DNA of 64,000 nucleotides. It comes from Calcarisporiella thermophila CBS 279.70. Its lineage: Eukaryota; Calcarisporiellomycota. This document shows positions 22,332 through 34,560 of this stretch, one piece after another. The first letter of the stretch is position 1, and every line of letters starts with the position of its first letter. Both the position numbers and the translations under genes were made by a program. The notes below the pieces were generated by a model, which made no database searches, was not told the origin of the DNA, and saw nothing but the letters and a program-made list of their open reading frames with translations. Location of the stretch: contig NW_027192211.1 of the NCBI RefSeq assembly GCF_041956535.1, forward strand, positions 211,079 through 275,078, given 5' to 3'.

Positions 22332-23058
22332 GGTCAACCACTATGAGATAGAATTTCTCATTCAAATGACGAGAGAAGGGTAGGAAGGGGAGGATGCAAG
22401 AATAAACTAAGAGGCAGAACGCAAGGGGGTCAATAAATGGCTGTGAGGAAGGGAGATTGTCAATTGATTAGAGCGGCAGAGCTTCCGAAGACGCGAGCAA
22501 AATATCTCAATATAATTTGGCTTCACAGCGGTAATTTTTGCAAATTCAACCAAACATCTGGTTTTTAAGAAATTGTGTCAGAGATATCGCAGCCTCCCCT
22601 GGTTGCTTATCTTATAGTAGGCATATAGAGATATTATTATCTCTTAAGGGATTTTGAATCTTAATAATTTTATCTCTGTGACCCCCTCTTTCCCTGGTAC
22701 AGGAACTGATAGCTTCTTCAATTTGCCTATAAAATCTTTCCTCTTTTACACAAGCAAGTATAATATTTCATTTCTCTTCTCATTGTACACTTAACATGGT
22801 CTTGGCAATTCTTTGATATTTCATTCTTCTGAAATCGATTATATAATGCATACATTTATTTGCGCAGCAACCTTCAATCATCCATTTTCCTGCTAATTTC
22901 TGCGGTGGCAATTTGTGACTGCTCGGCGTCAAAGTCGTTCCCTTTTTTCACTTTTTGCCTGCCACTTCATACTCCTCGATTTTTAAATAAAGTCCCCCAC
23001 TTATTTCTTCCTCCTCCTTCTTCTTCTTTCTATCAAATTCATAAAGACAAAAAAAAAA
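22332..23058. promoter_or_regulatory. Divergent promoter, ERT1/AcuK-like and reticulon genes
   Basis: This is a 727-bp region between head-to-head genes. A short perfect inverted repeat (AGAGATA, 4-nt gap, TATCTCT) lies near 22627-22644. Pyrimidine-rich tracts (CTCCTCCTTCTTC) sit at about 23005-23030, just before the reticulon start. No gene is supported. Confidence 0.45.
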
Positions 23059-24183
23059 ATGCAGCACCAAAATATTGGCAATAAACACCCCGATATCAAG
23101 GAGACTGAAAGCCTCGCGAAAAGGACACCACTCCCTCCAAGTGACGAGGCTGAAGTGATGAACCTCTATTACGGGTCTTCTGATAATGGTTATGCCCTCG
23201 CTCGAAGGAGAGGTATATTGTGAATACACTTGCTTCTCGCAATCAGTTTATCTAACGCAACTTTTTGGTTTGCGTTGAATAGTTCGCAAACTGGTTATGT
23301 GGGAAAACAAGGTTGAGTCGGCAAGTGCTCTCGTGGGATCACTAGGGCTTCTATTTCTTGCGCAGCGGTATTCGCCGCTTGCTCTCATATGCCTTTTAGG
23401 GTTTTGCTTCACTGCTCTTAATCTTATATATGTGAATATATATCGAAGAATTTGGGAAAAAAGCCCATAGTAAGTTGGCATTTTTTATATGAGAAATGAG
23501 GCGAATATTCATTGATTTGGACGTTATAGCGATGAGACAAAGCGTGATGTTGCACTTGATCACTCCCGGGTTGGTAGGTTTGTTTCTCTCTGTGTGGATG
23601 TTGTCAACGTCCTTCTACAGGAGAGCTTGTCTATCATGCTGGTCGAAAACAATAAACGGAGTATCAAGGTAAATCCAGTTACATAAAAGCTTCATCATTG
23701 GTCAATATGCTCAAGAATACGTTGACAACATAGTGGGCTATAACTCTCTATGTATTGTGGCGACTTTCTCTCATTATGCCCACGTATTATCTCCTTGTTG
23801 CTTTTATCACGATTGGGCTCACACTGCCGCGACTCTATTTTGATAATAAGGAACTCGTTGATCAGAATCTGGCACGTGGGCAATCCATTATGCAAGAGCA
23901 ATATAGACGGGCATCGGCAGTAACCCAGGAGAAGACCAGCCAATTGTCCCATCTAGCCGTTGAAAAAGCTAGCCATCTAACTGAAATTGGTCGCGAGCGC
24001 GTCGGCCAACTCTCAACGATAACGGCTCAGAAAGCAGAGCAGTTGGCAGGAGCGGCCCAGGAGAGTGCGGGAAAAATATCGACGACTGCTACTGAGAAAA
24101 CAAACGCAATATCCGAAAAGGTGAAAGGACTGATGCATCGTAACGAGCAGCACGAAGAATTGGACAAGACCAAAGAGGAGTAA
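23059..24183 (+). CDS. Reticulon-like ER membrane-shaping protein
   Basis: This protein contains a reticulon homology domain, which inserts as wedge-shaped hairpins into tubular ER. Exons are 23059-23212, 23283-23469, 23530-23668 and 23734-24183, about 309 residues. After a hydrophilic N-terminus, the domain starts with LVMWENKVESASALVGSLG. Two long hydrophobic hairpins follow: the first around LALICLLGFCFTALNLIYV, the second around LYVLWRLSLIMPTYYLLVAF ending TLPRLYFDNKELVD. The last 100 residues form a long amphipathic helix of imperfect 11-residue repeats (the KA-x-QL type, as in the EKASHLTEIG and QKAEQLAGAA units). Such repeats often bind membrane surfaces. That tail is longer and more regular than in yeast Rtn1 as I know it. 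Confidence 0.85.
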
Positions 24184-24504
24184 CTTTGAAGTTTAGTACT
24201 AGTGTCTGATTCACAAATCAAAAATGAATTATATTTTTTTGTGTCCTAACTTCGAAATGAAAAACATTACATCTTATCCATGATACTTCTTTTCTAGAAA
24301 CTTATTGTGCTCGTGTAATACATATCTCTATAAGAAGTTTTATGCAAGAGCGTAAAATTAATAAAAACATTAATAACAAAAAATATGTACAATCTAAACA
24401 AGACAAAACATCGGGAAAAAAGTCCAAGTTCGAATAAAAGAAAGCAAACAATATGTGTTAATTAAAAAACTTAAAAAAGAAAGCTTAAGCAGATTAGAGT
24501 ATTA
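24184..24504. other. Convergent intergenic region
   Basis: A 321-bp AT-rich stretch joins two 3' ends. Poly(A)-signal-like AATAAA runs occur on both strands. No gene is seen. Confidence 0.45.
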
Positions 24505-26778
24505 TTAATAAGAATGGAGAATTTTGCTACAGTTGGCACTGCCGCACATACATTTAATTGGTGCCGTAATCTGATGGCGCCGCACGGCTGGCTTCATTGG
24601 ATGTTTGTTACCTCGGTAATCGAACGTTAGCTCTTCATATTCACGGACTGGACGTCTAGTGAAAAAAGCAATGCGATGGAGCCCAAAATGGCGTGAATCA
24701 ATTAACACAGTGTAAATAGCTAGATTGGGATCGCAGGAGTGATTAAAAAAGTGGGACACATTCCCACACCGATATGCATCGATTGTGAATTCTGGCAACA
24801 CTTCCTGACCATTTACATATCTTTCACCTTGGAAAAAGTCGAGATCAAAAAGATAAGTTTGCCCCGTTGCATCATAGAGTCGCCCACGTTTTTCGCCCTC
24901 TTCATCCGTGACCACTTCGCCAATATACTCGGCTATAAACTCGCCCATTTTCAATGCTCTAGTGGTGCGAACACCCCATCCAATGTTGGGTGTCTTAAAA
25001 ATCTCCATCGGGTGTCGAATTCCATGCTGGACTACTCTATACGGACATTTCGGCCCACAACTACAATTCACATTACATTCGTAAATAGCGTATCCTGGAT
25101 TTATTATCACACGGCCATTTTCGTCGTATGGTATCCGGTCATGATTCATTCTGCGACATGAACATGGTCTTCCTATTATGCAGTGTGGTTTACAATCGCA
25201 GCCTTCTAGAAATCCAGGATCCGGGCGTGGTACTCCTTTGCCGTAGCGTAGAGTGCGTGTATATTCGAACTCGGGCAGGTCTTCATTGTCAACCTCGTTA
25301 ACTACTTTAATCGGTGGCTCGCCGCTCATTATGATCTGTCGCTCAAGTTTCTCCATGTTTGGTAACAAATTACGCGATATCCCATAAATCAATGGCTTTG
25401 CTAACGCTTGTGGACTAGCATCTGTTGAAAAAGCTTTCTATAAGAAATTATCCAAGTATACATCTTTGTTAGAACTTGGTGTTTTTGTAGGCCAATATGC
25501 TGCTTGAATTCACATACCCTATTGCCCTCGCTCTTATATCTCCCGTTTCTAAACGTGGATGCTGATTGTTTCTACGTTAAACAAATTACAATAAAGTTAT
25601 TTATAAAATATTAAATATTTGAAGCGCGCTAATAAGAGGAGTTAAGCATTACAAGCTCTCGAAGAAAGCTAAGGTTAAAAAATAAATGGGCAAATAATTG
25701 GTAAAAACATTGGTCCCTACCTTAGTTTGTGGTATCTTATAACTCTCTTTAATAATCGACATTTTGTCTACTTTATCACTCCTCATCCCTTTTTCCTCTA
25801 CTATCTCTTCTATTACCACTACCTCTTCTTCATCTTCATCAACATCTCTTACTTTCCTTTTTCTCATCCCTTGCTCCTCCACTATCTCCTCCACTATTTC
25901 CTCCATATTTTCTTCGTCTTCCTTTACTTCCTCCGCTCTCATTTTTCTCCTCCCACTTTCCTCCACTATCTCCTCCACTATCTCTTCCTCATCTTCTTTA
26001 TCTTCTTCCAATTCTTCCATCTCACTTCTCCCTCTTTCCGCTACTATCTCCTCCAGTACCCCCTCCGTATTCTGTTCTTCTTTATTTCCCACCTCTCCGT
26101 CCTCCGCTTTTTCTCCTAGTTTTACTTCTTCCTCTTCTTGCTCATCGCCTGTCTAATGCCGGAAAAAAAAATTTTATAAGTAAATAAAGTTTACGAAAGT
26201 ACTATGGACATACGCACCTCATCCTCAGTTTCTTCCGCTATCTTTTTTCTCGATGCTCTCCGGTACACGTCAACATACCTCTTTAATAGAATTTCCTTCG
26301 TCAATTTCATACAATCTGGTCCATTTTCTCGTCTGAATTCCACTAAAAATTCATCAAGTAACTCCTGGCAAAAGAGGTTCTCGATCGGTTCCCAAGTGTC
26401 CCATACATGTGTGTAATTTTTCCACTTGATTAAATATTGAATTTTCCCCTAATGTCATAAGATGAAAGAAAGAAATGAGAAATTTCAATACTCAATATCA
26501 TTTATGCTTTGAAGGAAAATTCAAATAAAGATTATGATTAAAAATACGGTTCTTTAAAAGATCTTAATAGTCCAATATAAATGTTTTCAAAACTGCTTAC
26601 ATTCCGTTTTCTACGTCCAATGATTCTCTCAACCTAATCGCCACGAATAGTTAGTATAAGAATGTATTGATTCAAATGTGAGCTTTAATTGAGCCCTTTG
26701 TGTAATCACCTCATAAACATCTTCTTCTTCTTCTGTAGAAATTGTATCATTCAATGATCCCTTTTTACTATTTTTCAT
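24505..26778 (-). CDS. Clr4/SUV39-type histone H3K9 methyltransferase with chromodomain
   Basis: This enzyme is predicted to methylate histone H3 lysine 9 and to nucleate heterochromatin. Exons are 26778-26710, 26633-26601, 26448-26218, 26152-25721, 25571-25518 and 25437-24505, about 583 residues. A chromodomain at about 22-70 (VERIIGRRKRNGKIQYLIKW, then DTWEPIENL) would read H3K9me. A unique acidic repeat region (about 115-255) follows. The pre-SET cluster has CDC, CSC and CSCGPKC groups. The SET core contains GWGVRT, AEYIGEVV, the NHSCDPNL pseudoknot motif and ELTFDY. The post-SET zinc loop is CMCGSANC at the C-terminus. All catalytic elements seem intact. The domain order is that of S. pombe Clr4 and human SUV39H1; the insert is what sets it apart. 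Confidence 0.92.
25790..26075 (-). repeat. Acidic tandem repeats inside the Clr4-like gene
   Basis: About four imperfect units of roughly 26 codons encode the pattern EEIVEEIVEE-x-G-x-RK, then a short basic piece and an EDEE cluster. On the plus strand this appears as a CT-rich minisatellite (CTCCTCCACTATCTC). The DNA and protein repeats coincide, which suggests expansion of one ancestral unit. Confidence 0.75.
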
Positions 26779-27258
26779 GAAAATTTATGGCTCTCTTCCC
26801 TGGATCAATAATATGAATAGACCGCCGAGTCGTTTCAACTGAATTTCATTAAGCATTTTTAGAAGAATCGATTAGGTTAAATCACGTGACAACCTACTAA
26901 ACGCATTAACAACTTTAAATAGGGTAACTGTAACTACAAGGTAGTTAAGCCAGGCGCAAACGATACAACCTAACTGCACTTACAATACTTAATATATACA
27001 ATAGGATATTATTAGCGCTTGTATAATCAAGGAGTTTGTACTAATTGGGGAGTTGCCAAAGATTTCTTGATATATTTGATGCAATAATATCGAATCGAAA
27101 CAAATGCTGGTTTGGTCTAGCAGAATTCTGTCATAGTTTTCATAAATAATTTAAAGTATAATGTGAAATGGTGGAATAACAAAAAAGAAAAGAATATCCA
27201 AATAAAACAAAAAAGAAAGCCAAGCGGAAAGAAAATAAAATGAAAAATGCCGGATATT
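26779..27258. other. Intergenic region
   Basis: A 480-bp AT-rich spacer contains the Clr4-like promoter and the 3' flank of the NADPH oxidase. No gene is seen. Confidence 0.4.
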
Positions 27259-28892
27259 TCAAAAATGCTCTTTATACAGGTTAAACTTGATCCCAGGTTG
27301 ACTGGCATTTGAGCATTCCCTTTTAAGCTGCTTCGCAAGTGCTGTTGGACCGCAATAGAAAACGCCCACTTCAACATTTCCATTCTGATTTATTCCAGGT
27401 AGATAGTTTCCTGAGGCGATAGCCAGCTTCATTTGAGAGAAGATATGGCCAAAGTTTGGACGCCCATAGAATGTCTTTGAAGAAAGCTCAGTCAGTGGAT
27501 CAATTGCAGCACCTGCGTCATTTATCATAAGATTGTACACGGCATCTTCATTGAGCTTGCCGGTGAGATAAATGTGAATCCTCAGGAACTTGAGATAAAA
27601 TGTGGCCTCTTCCACGGTGCGAAGAAGATTTTGGAACCATTCAAAATCCTGAAGAAATTTAAAATAATAGATTTTAATATAGAGAGAGTGTTAAATGATG
27701 TATTGCATTAGCTTACTGAGGTATCACGGCAAATCCAGAAAAACTCTACGCGGCGAAGTTTAAACGAGCGACCTTTTTGATGCTGAATCCAAATATGCTT
27801 TAAGACGGACGCAAAAGGTGTAACTCCGATACCAGTGCCGATTAGAACCGCAATCTCATTCTTGAACACATCTTCGGATGGGGCACCGAATGGGCCATCA
27901 ATGCGTATCTCGGGGAATGCAGTCTCTCGATAAGCCATATATGAGTCTTCTCCTTTGAATACTGTGCTGTATCCGAGACGAGTGGCGAGTTTACGGGTCC
28001 AGTCTCCAACCTGCCTGATGTGCACAGAGACATAGTCCTCATCAGGAGAAGAAGTGATAGTGAATGGGTGCCATTGCAGGGCTGACACTTCCGGGACATT
28101 GAGAAAAAGATATTGACCAACTTTGTACTTCATGCTTGGCTTCTTTATCTGGATTTCGATCACATTACCGGGATGGGCGATGATTTTCGAAATATACGTT
28201 TCCCTCCTGCCTCTAATCTCGCGCCACACACGTTCCAACGTATACAGCACATACGAAACAAGAATCCATGGCCAAGAAAAGTATGGACGACATTCTCCGG
28301 TACCGGTTTTCACGAAACAACCTTTTGCGTGCAACATGCCAAGCAAAATAAAGAAGAATGCCAGGTGGTGAGTATACCAAAAGGCTTCGAAGCAAGTAGT
28401 GCGAATTTCTCGAGCTGCAGTGGTGTACATCAACAGCATGATGAGTAACATCAAATGCCCTGTGGTGCCGGCCCAGGTTTTATAATGAATATCCAACGCA
28501 GAACCAAGGAGTGCCTTCAATCTTAGCTCAACAATATAAAAGTTAATATAGTGAGCCGTTACATGTACTATAGTAAATAAAAGCATGCTCCAAGCTGTCA
28601 CTTTATGGAACCAAATGTTCTCATCCATATCAACAAGGCGATTAAGACGTGTTGAGCGAAGTAGCCGAATGAGATTACGACATACGGGAAGTAGAATCAC
28701 CGCGAGATCAAAGGCAAGAACTAGGCCAGCGCCTCGAGAAGTCCATACAGAAGGGCCAATGGAATTCAATAAGGCTAAATCCTTATCTAGCTTTTGCTTG
28801 AAGAAGCCAAAAATGAACAGGCCTCCATGTATTAAAATCCAGATAGCATAAAAGACGTAGGTCCGAGATGTCCATTGACTAGGATTGATCAT
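27259..28892 (-). CDS. NADPH oxidase, NoxA-like
   Basis: This is a flavocytochrome that passes electrons from cytosolic NADPH through FAD and two hemes to oxygen, making superoxide for signalling and hyphal or fruiting development. Exons are 28892-27717 and 27648-27259, about 521 residues, which fits the NoxA class without EF-hands. The six-helix membrane part carries the heme-ligand histidines, in FHKVTAWSMLLFTIVHVTAH and in FWYTHHLAFFFILLGMLH. The FAD site is WHPFTITSSPDED, followed by IDGPFG. NADPH-binding motifs are IGTGIGVTPFASVL and CGP near the C-terminus, which ends in Phe as NOX proteins do. Ferric reductases are the main alternative, but spacing and the HPFT/CGP context favour NOX. 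It would need a p67phox/NoxR-type partner, not in this window. Confidence 0.92.
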
Positions 28893-30390
28893 TGTCTCTC
28901 TATTCTGTCAAAGAAGGGAAGCAACAGTAGCGGAACTCCGCGGGAAGGAGGTGTAGCTTGAGAGAATTAAGAGTGGAAAAGAGTTAAGTATACTCTGGAA
29001 GGGAGAGGTGTTTGAAGTGAAAGGAATGAAAGAACGGAATGCTAGTGAAAGAATGCTTCAATGAATGAGAAATGCAAAAGTGAGAGAAAAGAATTCTTTG
29101 AACTAGAGGGGAAAAAAAAACAAGCTGGGTAAAAAATTGTCCCTACCCGTCATGTAATGGGCCACTTCCCTCTCAATAATAGCACGAAAACTCCTCACCC
29201 GCCCTGTATAACTTGCAATACCCAGCGCTCTATCTATTTTTAATGCAAATTATAAAATACCAGTCACATTTCTGCCGACGAAGCTCAGCGAGTGGACAGA
29301 ATTAATTAGCGAAAAAGGAATTTTAGAGGGTTAACTTGCGGGTTAAAATACACAAGTAAAACATAAGAAATAGCCACAAGTATTGACATCGGCATTAAGT
29401 TGGACGGATGTTATTAAGAATGGGTCTATATTATACAAGAGCATACTTAAATATCCGGATGGGAGTATCCAACTAGGACAACGGCATCTTAAAAGAATAG
29501 TTCTAAAATAGTTCTTTTTATACTTTTGATGGGTGACATTTTTAGGGAGAAGACCCCAATGCATCACCAAGCTTCTCAATGCGACAAACAAACTTGAAAT
29601 AGTGGTATCATAATCATGCTTAATTGAGAAAACGTTACTCGCTAATCTCTTTCAATGAAGCTCTCTACGAAAATGGCTAACTGCACTAAATTCATGCACT
29701 AATGTGATAAGTCTACCTACACGGTCAAAAGGTTTTGTGGATGATTCGAACCTATTCAAAGAAACACACTCCCTTATTTACCATTAGCCGGTCAATGCAT
29801 ATATAGCAATCGTTGTATATAACATAAATCCTTGCTATTGAGAAAAACTGCGGTTCTTATATGAAATATCTCCTCATTTTCTTGAATTATATAGTTAACG
29901 CCCACGCAATATCGTCCTTTAATATTTCCGTATTTACAGCGTAGTTTGACATGTAAAGTGACGATATGGCGACAGTTTGTAACAAAATGAGCGTTTTGAC
30001 CACATTATTAACGGCAAACTCTTCATTACTTTTTTACTTGGTAGGAAATTGCCACAAGTACTACATCTGTTTACACTCAGCGGAAGGCCCCAAAATCTAT
30101 CTTCTGAAATAGATTCTTATTATATACTTCACAGTGTTATAGTATTCTTGCAGAAAATGTTTATATTGTTCGATGGCTACTGAGTTCTCTAAAAATTCCA
30201 CTTCCTTTGTTATTTGAAGAAAACACCATTACGAAATTACGAAATTACAAAATTTAACAATTATTTGACCCGCAAGCGGAAAGATGGAAATAACTGCGCC
30301 ACAAAATTAAAACGTATTGTCTTGAAAAATGTATCCAGAGTAAGTGAGTTTTGATTGCTTATCGCGATCCTTTTTGAACTTTCATAATTC
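28893..30390. other. Long intergenic region between divergent genes
   Basis: This 1.5-kb AT-rich region separates the NADPH oxidase and CTR9 starts. I see no coding exon with convincing splice structure. Near 30231-30255 there are short direct repeats (ACGAAATT twice, then ACAAAATT). A GGTTCGAATC match near 29740 resembles a tRNA B box, but it cannot be folded into a tRNA. Confidence 0.45.
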
Positions 30391-33300
30391 ATGAACGGAA
30401 CGGTCGTGCATCCGGCGGTCATTGAAGTACCGCTTAAAGAGCAGGACCAGACTATCGAGATTCCGCTTACGCAACTTGATAATGCCACTTTCATTTTGCA
30501 GATCTTAAACGATGAAGCTGTCGAGTACAAGTATTGGATCCGATTTGCGGTAAATAACTTCACTCTTTTTCGCAAGCTCCAAAAGCAACGAAGTGATCAG
30601 TTGCTTAATAATTTATATATTCTCAGTCGGAATATAATAGACAGAACCGACCAGACGAATCAATTCAATTATTGGAAGCCGCGCTCAAAGCTCGTATGTT
30701 TAATGCAGAATTTGCAGTTTTATTCCTTGCCGACCTATCTTTAATATCTTGTTTAATTTTAGCCCATCTTCAGGAGCAGACACGCCATCGCGCAAGTTTT
30801 CATAACATACTTGCTACTCTCTCTATTCAAAAATACCGCACCACTCTGGCAGAGCGCAAATTTTGGCTCGACAAAGCAAAAGAGCATGCGAACGAGGCAT
30901 CGCGTCTCTATCAGGAAGATTCCCGGATATTCACTGTCAAAGGTTCTTAACGATTATATTGCCTAATTGTAGGTTTCTACTCACTTCATTAACATTTCAT
31001 GATAGGGCTTGTTTTTCTTGCAGAGAATAAAATCAACGATGCATTGATTAATTTTCAAAATGCTCTTAAGCTGAATCCAGATGATTACACAGCCCTCGTC
31101 GGAAAGGTTGAAATTTTTATCCTATGAAATCGTTTTCTATACTATAACCTTCATTTCGTATTAGGCAAGGATCCAATACTATAAGAAGGATTATGAAGCA
31201 GCATTGGAAACGTTGCAAAGGGCTCTTCAAATACAACCCTATGGAAAGCCAGACGTTAGGCTGGGGATTGGGCTCTGTTATCATCGACTGGAAATGCCGG
31301 AATTGGCGCGCCAGGCATTTGAACGATGCGTTAAACTAGTGAGTATATCAATATACTTTATAATACAATGTTCATTTAATTTTATATTAATCACTCTAAT
31401 GATTTATTATTATTAGGATTCTGGAAATAGCACTGCACTAATTCTTTTGGCAATATATGAGTGGAATGATTCAAAGCAAAACACCGATAACGAGAACGAC
31501 ATCCGAGAGTCCGTTGCTAAGGCAACTACCTATATGGAGGAGGCTTTTCGTGCCCGAAAATACCACCCCGTTGTACTAGATCACATGGCAAACTACTATA
31601 TCTTTCAAAGAAAATTCCAAGAGGTATGCAAATTTTACTTCTCATTTTTCTGCACTATTACAATATTCACGTAATAATCACATAGGCGTTAGGTTTGGCT
31701 ATCAAAGCACACGAATTGTCATCACTCTCAAATAATGACCGCTTGACAGCGGATACGCTATATCAGATTGCCAGAACATACCATCTGATGGTACGTTAAA
31801 TTAACCTAGTAGTATTATTTGAAAGTTTTTAACAGACTGTTTTATTAGGAACAATACAATGAAGCTTATAAACACTATGAACAAGCAGTGAAGAGGTTTC
31901 CAGAGCACATGCAGGCACAATATGCCATGGGTCAGATGCATATTTGGAAAAGTAATTTGTTGGGATCTTATAATTTTTTTGCAGCTATTTTTATTGATTT
32001 ATATATATATATATCGCATAGATGAACACCAGAAGGCTATAAAGTGCTTTGAGAGAGTACTAGTAAAGCATCCAAAAAACTTGGAGACACTCAAGGTGAT
32101 ATCCCTGATTTCTTCTGAAATGCATATTTTCCTTACTTATCTTTTAACTTTATGTATATAGGTACTGGGATCCCTTCATTTTGTACAAGGTGATAAGCAA
32201 AAGGCATATGACTATTTCAACAAAGTCGTGAGCATTGTGCATGAGAACCAATTGCAGCTCGATGATCCTGCTATGCTTGTTGAACTTGGGCTTACTCAGG
32301 AGGAAACGGATACAAAAAAGTCTGTCAAAGGTATATCCATTTTGGATAAAGAATTAAAGTAGTAAATAGAACTGAGTTTGCCTTTAATAGCTCTGCAAGC
32401 AGCTGCTAATATATATGAAGAAAATCAAGGTTGGGTTGCACCTGAATTGCTTAATAACATTGGTGCTCTGAGTCATATGGAGGGTAGATTGGATTCTGCT
32501 GAGGTATATTACAAGCGAGCACTCGAATCCTATGAACAACTTCGACGCGAGCAGGAAGAAAATTTTCCGCTTTCAGAAACTGAAGGAATGTGGGTTACAA
32601 TCACTTACAATCTCGCACGACTTGCCGAAGAGCGTCAGGACACAACCCGGGCAATGTCCCTCTACCAGCGAATTTTGGATCAATATGGCACGTATATTGA
32701 CGCTCATTTACGACTGGGGGCGATAGAGCAATCAATGGGACGTGTGGAGGCGGCAGAGGAGCGGTTCAAGGATGCTTTAGGTGTGGACAAGAACGCTGAG
32801 GAGGCGTGGCTTATGCTTGGGTGGTTAGAAGCTGAATCTGGGAGGGTTCGACCCAGCAAAAAAACGTTCGAGAAAGTCCTCAAAGAATGCAATAGACATG
32901 ATATTTATGCGCTGTGTGCTCTCGGGAATCATCACTTGATGGGGGCACGTGAGTTGAAAGGAGAAGATAAACGCGAAATGAGAGCAACTGCTTACAGATA
33001 CGCTGTCGACCACTTCATTAAAGTACTTGCGCATGATCCAAATAATATTTATGCCGCCAACGGCATCGCTATTGCAATGGCGGAAAACGATGAGCTAGTA
33101 GAGGCAAAAGACATTTTTTTGCAAGTACGCGAATGTGCTCAGTGCTCAGCTCCTTGGATAAATCTTGGACACGTGTACATGCAACTGGGGCAATATCGGA
33201 GCGCTATTATTACAGTATTTACACCACCCTTTAAAATTTTTGTACACAGTGACAAACGTATTCTTTTCTTTATTTAGTATGAAGGGGCGCTAAAGCGGTT

Positions 33301-34315
33301 TAAGGAGCTTAATTCATCTGTCCTAATTTTCCTCGCACGCGCACAGTACATGCTTGCCAAGCAAGAGAAAAGCCGTTCTGTGATGGTGCAGGCGATTGCT
33401 ACGACGCAGAAAGCACTTAAGCTCCAACCCTCAAATCGGTCATACCTATTTGACGTAGCTCTTCTTCAGCAGGAATACGTTCAACTTATTGCAGAGCAAC
33501 CAATTGATCAACGCGATTTGGAGACATTGAAAGGTGCTTTGGAGAGGATAGAATCAGCGCAGAGGTGAGCCTTGAGCTGAGCGTGCGACTTCGTTTATTA
33601 CAAAATACTTATTTTTTTTATCTCATTCAGATTGTTCCGTGCGCTTAGCGAGGTTCCAGCAGAAGAGCATGTGTATTATGACCGTAAAACAGTCACCTAC
33701 CGCGAGAAATTCAGCGATTCTCTCCGTACTCAAGTGCAGCGACGCATTCAAGAACAAGAAGAATATGAAAAGAAGAAACAACGGGATCTAGAAGAAAAGA
33801 CCCGAAAGCTTGAAGAGGAGCGAAAGCGTAAAGAAGAAGAAGAGGTGAAAGCTTTGTGGTTTATTTTTTGCTGTTAATCTTGTTTGTTCTAACCCTTTGA
33901 ATAGGCTGCTATTCGCCAAAGAGAGGAAGAAGAGCGACAGGCGACAGAACGTGCTCGACAAGAAATTATGGAAAAATTGCGCGAAGAATACGAGAAGCAA
34001 CGAGAAGAGGCGAAGATGGAGTTGGATGATGAGGAAGATGGTGAAGGTGAAGAAAAGGAGGAGGGACGTAAGCGGCGGCGGGAAAAGGGAGGTGAACGAA
34101 AACAGCGAAAGAAAAGAAAGAGTATGACCCCTGAAAGCGAGATACAATCTGCTGAAAGAGTGGATGCAAATGAATCTGGAGAGGATATGCCAGTGGAACG
34201 TCGTAAGCGCAAATTGTTAGCATACCCTTCTATATCATGCGCGATTATTACATGATCTAACTTTATTTATTTCAGTAAATCAAAGGAGATCATTGAATCC
34301 GAGGACGAGGAATAG
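30391..34315 (+). CDS. CTR9: CTR9, TPR subunit of the Paf1 complex
   Basis: CTR9 is the TPR scaffold of the Paf1 complex, which travels with RNA polymerase II and supports H2B ubiquitination and H3K4/K36 methylation. Exons are 30391-30549, 30627-30693, 30763-30942, 31006-31106, 31165-31338, 31417-31623, 31686-31790, 31849-31951, 32022-32095, 32162-32330, 32391-33214, 33278-33564, 33631-33844, 33905-34202 and a last exon from 34276. The length is about 990 residues. Successive TPR units are visible, for example ALINFQNALKLNPDDYTALV and AIKCFERVLVKHPKNLETLK. The C-terminus is a long charged coiled coil of Glu/Arg/Lys ending in an acidic SEDEE tail, as in other CTR9 proteins. The last junction is one base out of phase with ordinary GT-AG splicing: the acidic tail needs phase 2, while the GTAAGC donor gives phase 1. 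Confidence 0.9.
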
Positions 34316-34560
34316 GGTGGGATCTGGTATAGGATGGGCACTAAAAAATGGCAAGTCTATACTTCTTTTCTTGGTTTTTTCTGTCATTTCACACGATTTT
34401 TATATACAAAGAAAATTTATTTTCTTTAAAAGTTGTAATAATAAAAAAATAAAATATAATATTATAGATAACGCAATTTGTACTATATAACTGCAGGAAT
34501 TTATATTGGAAAATGAAATAAAATAGACATTTTATAGCTGGGGCATGTCGTATTAATACC

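Noticed and set aside
25727-26156. Plus-strand frames rich in Ser, Phe and Tyr
   Set aside because: They are mirror images of the acidic repeats in the minus-strand Clr4-like gene.
27842-28851. Several overlapping frames inside the NADPH oxidase gene
   Set aside because: They are shadows of the oxidase reading frame.
29735-29790. Possible tRNA gene on the minus strand (GGTTCGAATC box B match and a weak A box)
   Set aside because: The T-arm sides around the GTTCGAA loop are not complementary and no acceptor stem can be paired.
34293-34490. Plus-strand frame downstream of CTR9 as a separate gene
   Set aside because: It is an alternative reading of the last CTR9 exon and 3' UTR without any independent start or homology.
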